From Williamsia sp. (GTDB lineage Bacteria; Bacteroidota; Bacteroidia; Chitinophagales; Chitinophagaceae): DNA of 64,000 nucleotides. How positions within the stretch are numbered: the first letter of the stretch is position 1; every line of letters starts with the position of its first letter. Of this stretch, positions 26,821 through 38,300 are shown in pieces. A program made the translations under genes and the position numbers. Location of the stretch: positions 1-64,000 of the forward strand of contig JADCRZ010000019.1 in NCBI GenBank assembly GCA_015069695.1, read 5' to 3'. The notes under the pieces are model-generated. The model was not told where the DNA came from, made no database searches, and saw only the letters and a program-made list of their open reading frames with translations.

Positions 26821-28509
26821 TTATGCTTTTTTCTGTTCTTTCGCCCAGGTGTCTTTCAGGGTTACAGTCCGGTTAAAGACCGGCTTTCCTTCCACTGAAT
26901 CTTTGTCGAGGCAAAAATAGCCTTTGCGCAAAAACTGGTACCGTTCACCGGCTGCCGGATGTTGCAAAGCAGGTTCGGCCCAGGCTTGCGCTATTACATG
27001 GAGTGAATCCTCATTGATAAAGTCTTTGAAGTCTCCCTCTTCTGCTGAAGGGTCTTCCACCCTGAACAGGCGGTCGTATTCTCTGACCTCGCAGGGAACA
27101 GCATGTTCGATACTGACCCAATGCAGGGTGCCCTGTACTTTCAGGCCCGATTTGTCTGTACCGCTCCGGCTTTCCGGCAGGTAGGTGCAATGGACCTCTG
27201 TTACTTTGCCACTGGCGTCTTTTACAACATCGGTGCAGGTAATAATATAAGCGCTTTTCAAGCGTACAGATTTTCCCGGAGAGAGGCGGAAATATTTTTT
27301 AGGAGGATCTTCCATAAAATCTTCCTGTTCGATATACAGCTCGCGGCTGAACGGCACTTCCCGGAAACCACCATTTGGATCTTCGGGGTTGTTTTCTGCC
27401 GGCAGCATTTCTACCTGGTTCTCCGGATAGTTGGTGATAACCAGCTTGAGCGGATCAAATACGACCAGCCGGCGCTGGGCCACTGCGTTGAGGTGCTCGC
27501 GCACACAAAATTCAAGCAGCGATACATCGATGAGGTTGTCTCGTTTGGCAACACCGATCTTTTCTGTAAACGTGCGGATGCTTTCCGGTGTATACCCCCT
27601 TCTGCGCAGGCCGCTGATGGTAGGCATGCGGGGATCGTCCCAGGCTGATACATATCCTTCATTTACCAGCTGCAGCAGTTTTCGTTTGCTCATCACCGTA
27701 AAGGTGAGGTTGAGCCGGGCCATTTCATACTGGCGCGAAGGAAAGATGCCTAATTTTTCAATAAACCAATCGTAGAGCGGGCGGTGCGGCACAAATTCAA
27801 GCGTGCAGATAGAATGGGTAATCTGTTCAATGCTGTCGCTCTGGCCGTGCGCAAAATCGTACATGGGGTAGATGCACCATTTGCCGGCCGTGCGGTGGTG
27901 GTGTGCGTGTTTGATGCGGTAAAGAATCGGATCGCGCAGCAGCATATTGGGAGAAGCCATGTCGATCTTAGCGCGCAGCACTTTTTCCCCGTCGCGGTAT
28001 CTACCGGCGCGCATGTCTATAAACTGTGCACGGTTTTCTGCCACGGTTCTGTCGCGGTACGGACTGGGTCGGCCCGCTTCGGTCGGTGTTCCTTTCAAGG
28101 CAGCAATTTCTTCGGAGCTGCTGTCGTCCACATAGGCCAGTCCGGCCTCAATTAATTTGAGTGCGAAGTTGTACAGCTCTTCAAAGTAATCGCTGGCGTA
28201 CAATTCGGCTGCCCAGTTGAAGCCCAGCCAGCGGATGTCTTCCTTGATGCTTTCAACGTATTCCGTATCTTCTGTTACCGGGTTCGTATCGTCGAAGCGC
28301 AGGTTGGTTTTGCCACCGTATCTGAGCGCAAGGCCAAAGTTGAGGCAGATGCTTTTGGCGTGTCCGATATGCAGGTAGCCATTGGGTTCCGGCGGAAAAC
28401 GGGTCAGGATCCTTCCGCCCCATTTGCCTTCCCGGATGTCTGCTTCTACAATCTCTTCAATGAAGTTCAGGCTCTTTTCTTCTTCCTTTTTGAGGGCTGT
28501 GTCCGTCAT
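26821..28509 (-). CDS. glnS: Glutaminyl-tRNA synthetase
   Basis: A 562-residue class I aminoacyl-tRNA synthetase charging tRNA-Gln. The HIGH-type motif is in [23 protein letters not shown] (residues about 39-61). The KMSKS-type motif is VMSKRKL. The catalytic core has [26 protein letters not shown], as in GlnRS, and the C-terminal anticodon-binding beta-barrels are present ([24 protein letters not shown]). The length is typical. The gene is alone, with its own terminator. Confidence 0.97.
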   Translation of the reverse strand: MTDTALKKEEEKSLNFIEEIVEADIREGKWGGRILTRFPPEPNGYLHIGHAKSICLNFGLALRYGGKTNLRFDDTNPVTEDTEYVESIKEDIRWLGFNWAAELYASDYFEELYNFALKLIEAGLAYVDDSSSEEIAALKGTPTEAGRPSPYRDRTVAENRAQFIDMRAGRYRDGEKVLRAKIDMASPNMLLRDPILYRIKHAHHHRTAGKWCIYPMYDFAHGQSDSIEQITHSICTLEFVPHRPLYDWFIEKLGIFPSRQYEMARLNLTFTVMSKRKLLQLVNEGYVSAWDDPRMPTISGLRRRGYTPESIRTFTEKIGVAKRDNLIDVSLLEFCVREHLNAVAQRRLVVFDPLKLVITNYPENQVEMLPAENNPEDPNGGFREVPFSRELYIEQEDFMEDPPKKYFRLSPGKSVRLKSAYIITCTDVVKDASGKVTEVHCTYLPESRSGTDKSGLKVQGTLHWVSIEHAVPCEVREYDRLFRVEDPSAEEGDFKDFINEDSLHVIAQAWAEPALQHPAAGERYQFLRKGYFCLDKDSVEGKPVFNRTVTLKDTWAKEQKKA

Positions 28510-28636
28510 GACTAAGGTGTTTGCTGAAACCTGCTAATTTACACGATATCGGCAAGCCTGCCAAAGAGTTGCAGGGGTGCCGGGCCGGCTCATTGCCTGT
28601 TGCCGGAGCAGGTGCCTGTCATCAGGAAAGACAATG

Positions 28637-28671
28637 AACAGCGCAATCACCAGCCAGGTAATTGCGCTGTT
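28637..28671 (-). terminator. Terminator-like hairpin after the 140-residue secreted protein gene
   Basis: AACAGCGCAAT-ACC and GGT-ATTGCGCTGTT (28637-28651, 28657-28671) form a 15-bp stem with one mismatch and a 5-nt loop, 11 bp past the stop of the minus-strand gene. Only a weak T run follows on the minus strand. Confidence 0.65.
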
Positions 28672-28681
28672 GAGGGTGAAA

Positions 28682-29104
28682 TCAATAAACGTTGTTGACG
28701 CTGAGATCCTCTACCATGCGGGTGCGGGGACTGATCTCAAATTTTTCCTGTGCTTTTGTGCGTATGTTGGTAACTACCAGGAAAACGGTTCCAACTTCGG
28801 AATTAACTTTAAAAGTTTTGTCGAAATTCTTTGTGTTCACCTGTTCAGAGTACAAGCGGTCGCCGTACTTGTCGGATAAAGTCACAAAAATTTTGTCTGC
28901 TCCGGGGTTAAGGTGTTTGAGATTAAAAACAAGTTCAGAATTGTTTACGCCAACAGGAGTAACGGTGATTTCCTTTTCCTTGTTAGCGGAATCAGTATCC
29001 TGTGCAAAGGCAGTGAAGATACCAAAGGTGCAGGCGAGGCCTGTGAGTGCGAGTTTAGGAAAAGCCTGTCTGAGTAAAGCCATTGTAATGTTGGAAGTTT
29101 CCAT
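28682..29104 (-). CDS. Small secreted protein of unknown function
   Basis: A 140-residue protein with a signal peptide ending near TAFAQD. The mature part of about 105 residues is rich in beta-type sequence (NNSELVFNLKHLNPGADKIFVTLSDKYGDRLYSEQVNTKNFDKTFKVN), which resembles small beta-sandwich secreted proteins of Bacteroidota (DUF3244-like by eye). No catalytic motif is visible. The start may be at 29104 or at the second Met (29083), which gives a more compact signal peptide. It is monocistronic, with a hairpin right after the stop. Confidence 0.65.
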   Translation of the reverse strand: METSNITMALLRQAFPKLALTGLACTFGIFTAFAQDTDSANKEKEITVTPVGVNNSELVFNLKHLNPGADKIFVTLSDKYGDRLYSEQVNTKNFDKTFKVNSEVGTVFLVVTNIRTKAQEKFEISPRTRMVEDLSVNNVY

Positions 29105-29606
29105 ATTTCTGATTTTTGGTTGCGTAATTGGATATGGAAGCAGCGTTAAAGCGGCAGCAACCGGGATATGGAAAGCAATAAATGTTTTTGAGCAAGAATG
29201 TTAAAGGAGCAAGCAGCGCGGGCAATGCAATCTGCGGAAAGTATACTTAGAATTCAGGTATTAATACTGATCCGGAAAAATGGTAACCCTGCAGTTTAAA
29301 AATTTATTCCATCATCCAGAGCAAATGCAGTGCAAACATCGGTGTTATTTTTCATATCTCAAAATCGGTCCTTCATAGCAAGCCAACAATTATAGAGATG
29401 CAGGGAGAAGCTGGTATAGAACGGTATATGGTAATGCTTAGCTGGTTTCCATGCAGCCCTTATGAAACATTTTCAAAATTATTGAAATGGCAAAACCGGC
29501 TTTGTCAACTCCGCTTAACCTGAACGAAAATCTGACATGCACCTTGCAAGTGTAACCTCAAGTGGGCCTGTTCAGCCTTGAAAGAATGCTATGTTTATAA
29601 AATGAT
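29105..29606. other. 502-bp intergenic region with no gene seen
   Basis: This region lies between two minus-strand genes and presumably holds the promoter of the secreted protein and the 3' end of the FG-GAP gene transcript. A 10-bp palindrome, GTATTAATAC, lies near 29258. I found no convincing ORF, RNA or repeat. Confidence 0.5.
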
Positions 29607-32600
29607 CTACCGACTGATTTCTCTTTTATTTCCCCGGAAATCTGTGACAATGATTTTTGTCGTCTCCTGATCTATTGGTATCCTTCGGGTTGATTGTGAT
29701 AAAAAAGATGAACCGTAGTAAAATTCAATTTTTCTTTTCTTATTATCCTTGTATATGAGATCAGCGCAAAAATCCTGTGGGTTGAGATTTAGCCATTTCG
29801 GAACATGGCCGCCAGCCCTTATTTTTTTTCTGAATGTCAGCAGGCTATCCTGGTTTTGCGTTACCAACAACAAATCTTCATTTTTGGCTGTATGAATTGT
29901 TGCCAATCCTTTCGCATCCCCCTTTACAAAAAAGCCGCTCTCTGCCACCGTTGCAGCAGCAAAATCTCCTTTTCCGTTTCCCTTAAGATATAAGCCGTTG
30001 AATGCATCATGGCGCCCGCCACCAGGTTCCATTCCGTAATCGTTGCCTACGAGCAGCAAATCAAGATTTCCATCACCATCAACGTCTTCGCTTGCCATGC
30101 CATACACCGGCGCTGTTTGTGCCTCTATGGGTAATGGTTTTATGGCAAACTGGCCATTGCCTTTGTTTTCAATGTAACTGCTTGTGAGATCGGTTGCGCT
30201 TAACTTGATAGCCTCCTGGCGGTTTTGTTCACTCCATAGTTCATCCATGGAAGCGCGTCCATACGACTTGTAGGTTGGATATTGTTTTCTTATAGAGACC
30301 AGTTGGCTGCTTAAATCGTCTCTGGTATGCATGGGGTAAAGTTTCCTTGTACTATCCTCCGCCATTATATAACAAAATATCATGGGGTCTAATTTACCGT
30401 TGGCATCAATGTCTTTTGCATACATCACCATAGGTTCGTTAGAGGAAGCTTTAAAATTGGAGTTAAGGCCAAGATTGCCGGCTACGTAGTCGATATCTCC
30501 ATCATTGTCAAAATCGCCTGATACCAGGCTGTTGTACCATCCTGTATGCTGATCGATTCCTGTAGACTTGTTTACAGCGGTAAAGGTTTTCCCCTGGTTT
30601 TTAAAAAATGTTACAGGCATCCATTCTCCGGCCAATACCAGGTCTATCATACCATCATTGTCAAAATCTGACCACAATGCATCAGTGATCATACCAAGGT
30701 TTTGCAGTTCCGGGCAATATTGTTGGGTAACATCGACGAAATCCCCTCCCTCGTTTCTAAGAATAGAATTTTTAGGAGCCATAGGATAGGCGCCCGACAC
30801 GCTACGTCCGCCAATAAATAAATCAAGATCGCCGTCCTGGTCAAAGTCTGCTGCACGTACACAAGAACCGTTTACAGTTTCTTTGGGAAGAACTGCGTGA
30901 TACCTGAATTCACCTTTTCCGTTGTTGATATATAACCTGTCCTGGCTTCCCGGGTTTGAAGGCGCAAATTCATAGCTTCCGCAGACGATATACAAGTCCG
31001 GGTAGCCATCGTTGTTCGCATCAAAAAGCAGGACCCCCATTTCTTCCGTCCTTGCGTTATCCTCATGAATAATGCGGGTACTGTCGACAGAGAACTGCCC
31101 GGTAGAATCCTGCATAAAAAATACGCCCTGCCTGCCCGCTGACCCGCCTATGTAAAAATCATCATAGCCGTTGTTGTCAATGTCACCCACTGCAATGCCA
31201 GGGCCATACTGGCTAAGCTTATGTGGAAGTGTTGGCTGTATATTATAATCAACTGCATCTTTTTCCTGGTGCTTGAATTTTATTCCGTACCGGTTTGAAA
31301 CTTCTTCAAACAAAGCCGGTTGGATGTTTGCTGCGGGGCGAATCAATGGTTGTTGTACCGAGCTGTCATAACGTATCTCAACGGTTTGGTCAGCTTTGAT
31401 GTTTGTAATCAACCGGCTTTTTCCATCAGGCCACGTTACGCGAAGGGAGTCTACGATGGAAGCAGAGCCAAGTCCGAAGTGAGCTTTGGAATCTACAGTG
31501 GAAAGATATCCGCGGCAAGGCTGGTGCTCGTAGTACTGCTGTTTGTTCTGGTCATAATAAATTCTCAGGGTCGTCCCGATTGCACGTAAATTCTTGTCTT
31601 TTCCCGCAAGATTAACTGAGATGCTATGCAGGTTGCTTTTTTGCTTACCGCTGTTTAATGTGTTTTCATAAATAAAAGATTCCTCGTTGATGTTATTGAT
31701 GACCAGGTCCAGGTCTCCATCATTATCCAGATCTGCATATGCACCCCCGTTTGAAAAGGACGGCTTGTTTAAACCCCAGGATTTTGTTGCCTGTGCAAAC
31801 GTATGGCCGCCTGTATTTTTAAAAGCATAGTTAGATACCTTGACTACAGGCAGTGCCCCAACCATTTTAAGTGATGTGTTGATCGTGCCGGCCCTTTGAC
31901 CATTGTTGTAAGAAACATAATCCAGGTCTGTTACGTCGCGCGGCAAACCGTTTGTAATAATTAAATCTTTGAAACCGTCATTGTCAAAATCAGCCACAAG
32001 CGGGTTCCAGCTCCAGTCTGTTTGATATACACCGGCAAGAAAGCCCACGTCGCTGAATATGGGATGACCCTCCGGTGTGGGACCGCTGTTTATCTGTAGC
32101 ACGTTGCGGATGTATTGGTGCTGGTATCCAAACCTTTTAGCATTGAAATAGTTGTAATATTCATTGCCCGACAGCATGCCTTTCTTCCGCAGGTTTGTTT
32201 CAGGCAGCATATCCAGGGCTATTACGTCAACATAGCCGTCATTATCAATATCAACAACATCGGTACCCATCGTATACCAGCTTGTATGTCTGAAATAATC
32301 GGTTATGTGATCAGTAAATGTGCCGTCTTTATTATTGATATAGAGGATGTCGTTTGCATTAAAATCGTTGCTTACATATATGTCGGGCCAGCCATCTAGA
32401 TTGATATCGGAGACAGATGCAGCATGCCCCCATCCCTCGATATTAATGCCTGCTTTGCGGGAAACGTTTGTGAAGGTTCCGTTGCCATTGTTGCGATAAA
32501 GCCTGTCGGTATTCAGCGCTGAACCGTCAGTTACTTTGGGCCGGAATTCTATGGGCGTTTTCGGATCGTCCAATGTATTTGTAAGCAAATATAAATCCAG

Positions 32601-33176
32601 GTCGCCGTCTCTGTCATAATCAAAGAAAACACCTTGCGTGCTATATCCATCGTCGGCTATTCCATAACTTTTAGCTGACTCTTTGAATAGGGGGATGCCT
32701 TGTTTATTGATCCCCTGGTTAATGTACAGCAAATTCATTCGCTTGCGCGGATCTTTAAGAAAAGTTGCGCATACATATATATCTAACCATCCGTCTGCAT
32801 TGATGTCTACTACAGAAACACCGGTATACCATCCTCCACTCCCGCTTACACCAGCCATGGTAGTAACGTCCTGGAACTGTAATGAGCCTTTATTGAGGTA
32901 TAGTTTATTAGAAACCATGTTTCCGGAGAGATAGATGTCGGCCAGGCCGTCGTTGTTAAAATCACCGATGCCTACTCCGCCACCATTGTAGATGTAAGCT
33001 TCATTTAAAATGTTCAATTTTTCATTTTCGGTAATTGTGTTCTTAAAGCTTACCCCGGTCTTTAGAGATGGAAGCAGCTTGAAAAGGGTAGAGGTTTCCT
33101 GGGCACCACTTGAAAAAACTTCACATACAAACAAAAGAAAGACAATAACGCGACGAAGTGCGGTACAAAAAGGCAT
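29607..33176 (-). CDS. Giant secreted FG-GAP/VCBS protein with ASPIC-UnbV domain
   Basis: An 1189-residue exported protein (signal MPFCTALRRVIVFLLFVCEVFSSGAQ) of the CRTAC1 type. Calcium-binding FG-GAP repeats of the form D-N-D-G-x-x-D-x-Y fill residues 60-520 (GDFNNDGLADIYLSG, VDINADGWLDIYV, FDYDRDGDLDLYL, VDIDNDGYVDVIAL, ADLDNDGDLDLVI). An ASPIC/UnbV segment follows (residues 530-620, ending DSLRVTWPDGKSRLITNIKADQTVEIRY). A second set of repeats covers 650-1100 (GDIDNNGYDDFYIGG, ADFDQDGDLDLFIGG, EDVDGDGNLDLLLVG). This predicts two beta-propellers. Its role is unknown; a carbohydrate- or ligand-binding surface protein is likely. It is divergent from the haloperoxidase gene, 259 bp away, and near a SusCD pair. 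Confidence 0.88.
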   Translation of the reverse strand: MPFCTALRRVIVFLLFVCEVFSSGAQETSTLFKLLPSLKTGVSFKNTITENEKLNILNEAYIYNGGGVGIGDFNNDGLADIYLSGNMVSNKLYLNKGSLQFQDVTTMAGVSGSGGWYTGVSVVDINADGWLDIYVCATFLKDPRKRMNLLYINQGINKQGIPLFKESAKSYGIADDGYSTQGVFFDYDRDGDLDLYLLTNTLDDPKTPIEFRPKVTDGSALNTDRLYRNNGNGTFTNVSRKAGINIEGWGHAASVSDINLDGWPDIYVSNDFNANDILYINNKDGTFTDHITDYFRHTSWYTMGTDVVDIDNDGYVDVIALDMLPETNLRKKGMLSGNEYYNYFNAKRFGYQHQYIRNVLQINSGPTPEGHPIFSDVGFLAGVYQTDWSWNPLVADFDNDGFKDLIITNGLPRDVTDLDYVSYNNGQRAGTINTSLKMVGALPVVKVSNYAFKNTGGHTFAQATKSWGLNKPSFSNGGAYADLDNDGDLDLVINNINEESFIYENTLNSGKQKSNLHSISVNLAGKDKNLRAIGTTLRIYYDQNKQQYYEHQPCRGYLSTVDSKAHFGLGSASIVDSLRVTWPDGKSRLITNIKADQTVEIRYDSSVQQPLIRPAANIQPALFEEVSNRYGIKFKHQEKDAVDYNIQPTLPHKLSQYGPGIAVGDIDNNGYDDFYIGGSAGRQGVFFMQDSTGQFSVDSTRIIHEDNARTEEMGVLLFDANNDGYPDLYIVCGSYEFAPSNPGSQDRLYINNGKGEFRYHAVLPKETVNGSCVRAADFDQDGDLDLFIGGRSVSGAYPMAPKNSILRNEGGDFVDVTQQYCPELQNLGMITDALWSDFDNDGMIDLVLAGEWMPVTFFKNQGKTFTAVNKSTGIDQHTGWYNSLVSGDFDNDGDIDYVAGNLGLNSNFKASSNEPMVMYAKDIDANGKLDPMIFCYIMAEDSTRKLYPMHTRDDLSSQLVSIRKQYPTYKSYGRASMDELWSEQNRQEAIKLSATDLTSSYIENKGNGQFAIKPLPIEAQTAPVYGMASEDVDGDGNLDLLLVGNDYGMEPGGGRHDAFNGLYLKGNGKGDFAAATVAESGFFVKGDAKGLATIHTAKNEDLLLVTQNQDSLLTFRKKIRAGGHVPKWLNLNPQDFCADLIYKDNKKRKIEFYYGSSFLSQSTRRIPIDQETTKIIVTDFRGNKREISR

Positions 33177-33220
33177 TTAGAGAATTTAAACGACCTAAAT
33201 TAGGGTTTTTATTTTACATG

Positions 33221-33228
33221 TAGTTTTG
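33221..33228 (+). promoter_or_regulatory. Candidate -7 box for the haloperoxidase gene
   Basis: TAGTTTTG fits TAnnTTTG exactly. It lies about 208 bp before the ATG at 33436 in the divergent region shared with the FG-GAP gene. No good -33 box is visible. Confidence 0.3.
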
Positions 33229-33435
33229 CATTGAATGCGTCTGTTTTTATGAAAGCCAAGTCCCAAAAGTACGACGGAGAAACAGTCAGATAGAAGATGA
33301 AAAGGTTCCACACCAAAAAAAGAGATCGACGTTTGTTGCTGCAATACCGGGCGCATGCGACGCGGAATATGGTATTTTACACCTGAAAAGGGTTATCCGG
33401 ATCGACCAGCGGTACTGAACTTAACCACAAAAGCG

Positions 33436-34758
33436 ATGATGAAACAATTTTGTATCCTCTTCTTTTCCTGTTGCTTAACAGCTTCCTTGTTTGCGTTGCC
33501 AAATGGAAACTGGAAGCAAAAAGCGGAAAGTCCTGATTTTTTGCATCGCGCTGTTAAACAAGTAACGGATGTAATCGTGTATGACATCTATTCACCACCG
33601 GTTGCAAGTCGTATCTATGCTTATGTTGCCATTGCAGGCTACGAAGCCGCCATGCAGCAAAACCCCCATTATATTTCTTTTGCAGGGCAATTACACGACC
33701 TTAACCCGGTACCGGCAGATGCTGAAGAATATTGTTATGCCCTTGCTTCTGTACAGGCGATTCTCAGTGTAGGTAAAGCCCTTATTATATCGGAGAATAG
33801 AATTGAAGATTTCCGTAAGCGCATTCTGCAGGAATTTGAAAAAACAGGAATGCCGCGGAAGATATTTGATAACTCTCTTTTGCATGGAAAGGTGGTGGCA
33901 GATCATATTCTTGAATGGGCAGCAAGGGATAATTACAAGCAAACGCGGTCTTCTCCTAAATATTCTGTAGCGGAAGATGAAGGAACATGGAAACCTACCC
34001 CGCCAGCTTATTTCAAAGCCGTTGAACCGCATTGGAATGAAATCAGAACATTTGTGATTGACTCAGCGCAAGAATTTCAGCCTTTGTCTGCTGTGCAGTT
34101 TTCTACGGAAAAAAACAGCCAGTTTTACAAAGAGGCGCTGAAAGTGTATGATGCCGGCCTGAAGCTAACGCTTAAGCAAAAGCAAATTGCACTTTTTTGG
34201 GATTGCAATCCCTTCAAAATGAACATTCATGGACATGTGATGTATGCGACGAAAAAGATATCACCCGGTGGGCATTGGATGAACATAACGCGGATAGCAT
34301 GCAAAAAGGCAGGTGCAGATTTTTTCCGGTCAGCTGAGGCTTATGCCTGGGTAGCGATTGCTTTGGCCGACAGTTTTATAAGCTGTTGGGATGAGAAATA
34401 CCGGAGTAACGTAATCCGTCCTGAAACATATATCAACCAGTACATTGATGGGCACTGGATTCCATTGCTTCAGACGCCGCCTTTCCCGGAGTATACCAGT
34501 GGCCATAGTGTAATATCAACTACGGCATCCATTGTGCTTACTAAACTTTTCGGGAAAAATTTTTCTTTTGTTGATTCTTCTGAAACTGAGTTCGGCTTAC
34601 CTGTCCGGACGTTCAGCTCCTTTGAAGCAGCCGCCCTGGAAGCGGCCAATAGTAGATTTTATGGTGGTATCCACTACATGCCTTCTATTCTAAATGGCAT
34701 TGCCGAGGGAAGGGAGATAGGAGACTTCATGCTGCTAAAATTGAAAACCAGGAGGTAA
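33436..34758 (+). CDS. Vanadium-dependent haloperoxidase / PAP2-type phosphatase, secreted
   Basis: A 440-residue protein with a signal peptide (MMKQFCILFFSCCLTASLFALP). The vanadate/phosphate-binding residues of the PAP2-haloperoxidase superfamily are all present: Lys321 and Arg328 in EKYRSNVIRPETY, Ser355-Gly-His357 in EYTSGHSVIS, and Arg407 and His413 in NSRFYGGIHY. His413 would bind vanadium covalently. The all-helical N-terminal half and total length fit the bacterial vanadium haloperoxidase branch. Sequence alone does not say whether it oxidises halides or hydrolyses phosphate esters. The start is a double ATG (33436/33439); upstream in-frame codons have no signal character. Its neighbours are the FG-GAP protein and the SusCD genes. 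Confidence 0.85.
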   Translation: MMKQFCILFFSCCLTASLFALPNGNWKQKAESPDFLHRAVKQVTDVIVYDIYSPPVASRIYAYVAIAGYEAAMQQNPHYISFAGQLHDLNPVPADAEEYCYALASVQAILSVGKALIISENRIEDFRKRILQEFEKTGMPRKIFDNSLLHGKVVADHILEWAARDNYKQTRSSPKYSVAEDEGTWKPTPPAYFKAVEPHWNEIRTFVIDSAQEFQPLSAVQFSTEKNSQFYKEALKVYDAGLKLTLKQKQIALFWDCNPFKMNIHGHVMYATKKISPGGHWMNITRIACKKAGADFFRSAEAYAWVAIALADSFISCWDEKYRSNVIRPETYINQYIDGHWIPLLQTPPFPEYTSGHSVISTTASIVLTKLFGKNFSFVDSSETEFGLPVRTFSSFEAAALEAANSRFYGGIHYMPSILNGIAEGREIGDFMLLKLKTRR

Positions 34759-35306
34759 ACTTGACCTTGCTTTCCTAAGAATCAAAGCTGCATACAGCCA
34801 TCTACAAATTAAATATTTATCTATATGAATTAAAATTACAGTAGTACCTGTGCAAGCGAGGCTGATGTTCGCGACATTGCAGCTTTTGAAATGTGTAAGG
34901 GATTGATTTTTAGGTGTAAAGGCCAGGATTGTGTACTGTGGAGACGTAACAATGGCTCCTCTAGCGGTGCTGGCGGGCTGACAAAGTATCAATTAACTCC
35001 ATGTCCGGAGAAATGCAATAGCCCCTTTCTAAAAAAATTGTTTCCAAAAAAGCTGTTTTGTTTTACCACTTTCAAAAATACCATTATCTTTCGAGCCTTA
35101 AAGGCTGTTAAAATTTTGAAAATATTTCAGAATTGTCATTGCCTTTGTTGATTATAAGCTTGTTATATGAAATTGTTACCCCTTGCGTTCAAATCAAGAG
35201 GTTCTCCTCTTTGGCTAATTATCTTCCTGCAAGTTTATCCTTTCTTTTTTCTGTGTTGATACTTTGTATTCTTACTATCAGACCTAAATATTAAAGCCCG
35301 AGTGTC
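34759..35306. other. 548-bp AT-rich region before susC
   Basis: No gene is supported here. A variant -7 box, TACTTTG, at 35260-35266 would start susC transcription about 35 nt before its ATG. A hairpin AAGAGG-TTCT-CCTCTT (35196-35211) lies upstream of it. There is no sigma/anti-sigma gene pair, hybrid sensor or regulator next to susC, unlike many polysaccharide utilisation loci. Confidence 0.45.
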
Positions 35307-38300
35307 ATGAAAATTTGCTTGTCATTTTCCTTTATGCGGGGCCTGATTTCCCCGCATCTTCAAAAAACACAACTTCTTTTTTTCGTTTTTGCAATTTCAT
35401 CTTCTTTTCTTTTTGCACAAAATCCCTCTCAACCGGCAGTGGCCGGAGCCACTACTGTAAGAGGCAGGGTCACTGTGGGAGATACTGCTTTGGCCGGTGT
35501 GACCGTACAGGTCAAGGGCTCAACTACAACTGCCCTAACGGATGAAGGCGGCCGGTTCGTAATCAGGGCTCCTTTCAATGCCACCCTCATATTTACTTCC
35601 GTAGGATATGTTACGCTGGAAGAACGGGTGGGTAACCGTGCAGCCGTAAATGTTCAACTAACCGCAACATCATCGCAACTCAATGATGTTGTGGTAGTGG
35701 GTTTTGGCACCCAGCGCAGAGCAACCGTATCCGGAGCAGTAAGCAGCATTAATTCGGCTGCGTTATTGGAAACGCCGGCAACAACCACATCAGGTGCGCT
35801 GGTGGGTAAAGTGCAGGGCATCACTGCACGGTCTGCCGATGCCAGGCCGGGAAGCCAGGTCAGCATCCAGATACGCAATATGGGAACGCCCTTATTCGTA
35901 ATTGATGGGGTTCCTGCCGATGCAGGTCAGTTTAACCAGCTTGGTATATCGGACGTGGAAAATATCACTGTTTTAAAAGACGCTGCTGCAGCTATTTATG
36001 GTTTACGGGCTTCAAACGGGGTCGTATTGGTAACTACAAAGAGAGGAAAAGGAGCCGGCAGGGCACAAATAAATGTGGCCGGTTACCAGGGATACCAGAA
36101 TTTTACGAGATCTCCACATCCGCCGGATGCAGCTACCTATTTAACCGGGCTTGCAACTTCAAACCAAAATCTCAGGCTCCCCAATCCTGCAAACTTGAAT
36201 GCTGCTGAAATAGAAAAATGGAGAACGGGCGCAGATTCCGCGCATAAGAGTTATGATTACTATAAGGAGATATTCCATCCCAATGTTCCGCAATCCTACC
36301 TCACGGCAAGTGCTTCCGGAGGCGGTCAAAACAGCAAGTATTATTTTTCTGTGAGCCACACAGGACAAGACGCATTGATCAAGGATTTTCGCTTTAACCG
36401 TACCAATCTTCAGGCAAACCTTGAAGCAGGATTGGCAAGAGGTTTAAAGGTTGGTTTGCAACTAAGCGGACGTATAGAGAAACGCCACCAGACGGGCGTT
36501 CCGGGTCTGGATGATTATTTCAATCCATTTTTATCCGTATTTACCATGTGGCCGACGGAAACCCCGTATGCTAACAATAATCCGCTATATATTAATGGAT
36601 CTGTTCACAATATCAACGTAAACCCGGCTACTTATCCCGAATCGGTTACAGGGTATTCTGATGATGACTGGAGAGCAGTTAAGCCAATTTTTACTGTTGA
36701 ATATGCTTTGCCGTTCGGCTTAACAGCTAAAGGAACTTATCAATACAATTATACAACGGAAACTGTTGAAGAGTTTGAATACAGGTATACGGTGTATAAT
36801 TATAATCCTGCTACCGGGGCGTATAATCCAACTGTAGGGAATGATAATCCGTGGAGACGCAGGATCCGCCGCCAGATAGAGAATAATTACGCCTCCGTTC
36901 AACTGAATTACAATAAAAAGCTAGGCAACCATTCAATATCTGCTACAGCTGCCTACGAAAGACAGGAAAATAAAGAGGAATTTACTGACGTAGGCGCTTT
37001 GCCGCAGAACAACACGGTCAGGATAATTTATTTCGCCGATCAAAACCGCTATGGTAATACTTTTACGGAAACAGCAAGAGCGGGATATGTTGGCAGGTTT
37101 AACTATAACTATGAGCAAAGGTACATTGTTGAGGCATTGGGTAGGTATGACGGTTCTTATCTATATGCAAAAGGCCACAGGTATGGGCTGTTTCCAGGGG
37201 TTTCCGTAGCATGGAGACTGACGGAAGAACCCTTCCTGAAAAACTCCATAGGGGAAAAGTTTACTGAATTGAAACTGCGGGCCTCTTACGGAGAAACAGG
37301 ATCTGAGATCGGGTTTGCCAACGGAGACGCTCCTACACCATTTGGTTACCTGCAAGGGTACAATTACGCGCAGCGGAATGCCGTCTTCAACGGTGTGCTT
37401 ACAACCGGCGTTGCACCAACCGGATTACCCAATACACGTCTTTCATGGGTACACAATCAACAAAAAAATATAGGTATTGATTTCGGTGTCTTAAACGGTC
37501 GGCTTTCCGGTACTTTTGATTTATTTGAACGCAAGCGTACGGGCCTTCCGGGCGCTAATACCACGGTTTTACTGCCGTTGGAAGTCGGGTACACACTTCC
37601 CAATGAAAATCTCGCCGCCTCAGATGCAATCCGTGGTGTAGAAGGAATATTGACTTATTCAGGAGAAACCGCATCCGGTTTCAGGTACTTTGTAAGTGCA
37701 AATGCCACACTTGCAAGATCCTGGAGCATCAGTACTTTCAGCCCGAAATTCGCAAATTCATGGGATGAATACCGCAATTCGGCACAAGGCAGATGGAGCA
37801 ATGTTAATTTTGGATACCATGTAATAGGCCGGTTCCAATCGCAAGAGGATATTGACACCTGGCCAGTAAACAATGACGGGCAAGGCAATCGGACCCAACT
37901 TCCCGGCGATTTCAAGTATGATGATGTGAACGGAGACAAAATCATCAATGGCCTTGATCAAAGGCCGATCGGGTACGCCCAGGGCGCCCAGCCTTATATG
38001 AGCTTTGGGATAAATTCCAATTATTCTTACAAAGGAATCTCCCTTCAGCTTGATTTTTCGGGAGCTACCATGCAAACTTGGGCCCGCGAGTTCGAGGCTC
38101 AGATTCCTTTTCAGAACAATGGTGCGGGCACCGGTTACCTCATCAGCGATGCCTGGCACCGGGCTGATCCATTCGATCCGAACAGTGCCTGGATACCCGG
38201 CACGTACCCCGCTGTCAGAAAAGATAATCCCACTCATATAAATTATGCAAATGCAAATGACTTTTGGAAGGTAAACGTACACTATCTGAGATTGAGGAAT

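Noticed and set aside
29607-33176. Tandem DNA repeat in the FG-GAP gene
   Set aside because: The many D-N-D-G motifs repeat at protein level only; the DNA is diverged, so it is ordinary propeller evolution.
34891-35151. 86-codon ORF upstream of susC
   Set aside because: The product is rich in Lys, Phe and Cys without pattern and the stretch is AT-rich intergenic DNA; a chance ORF.
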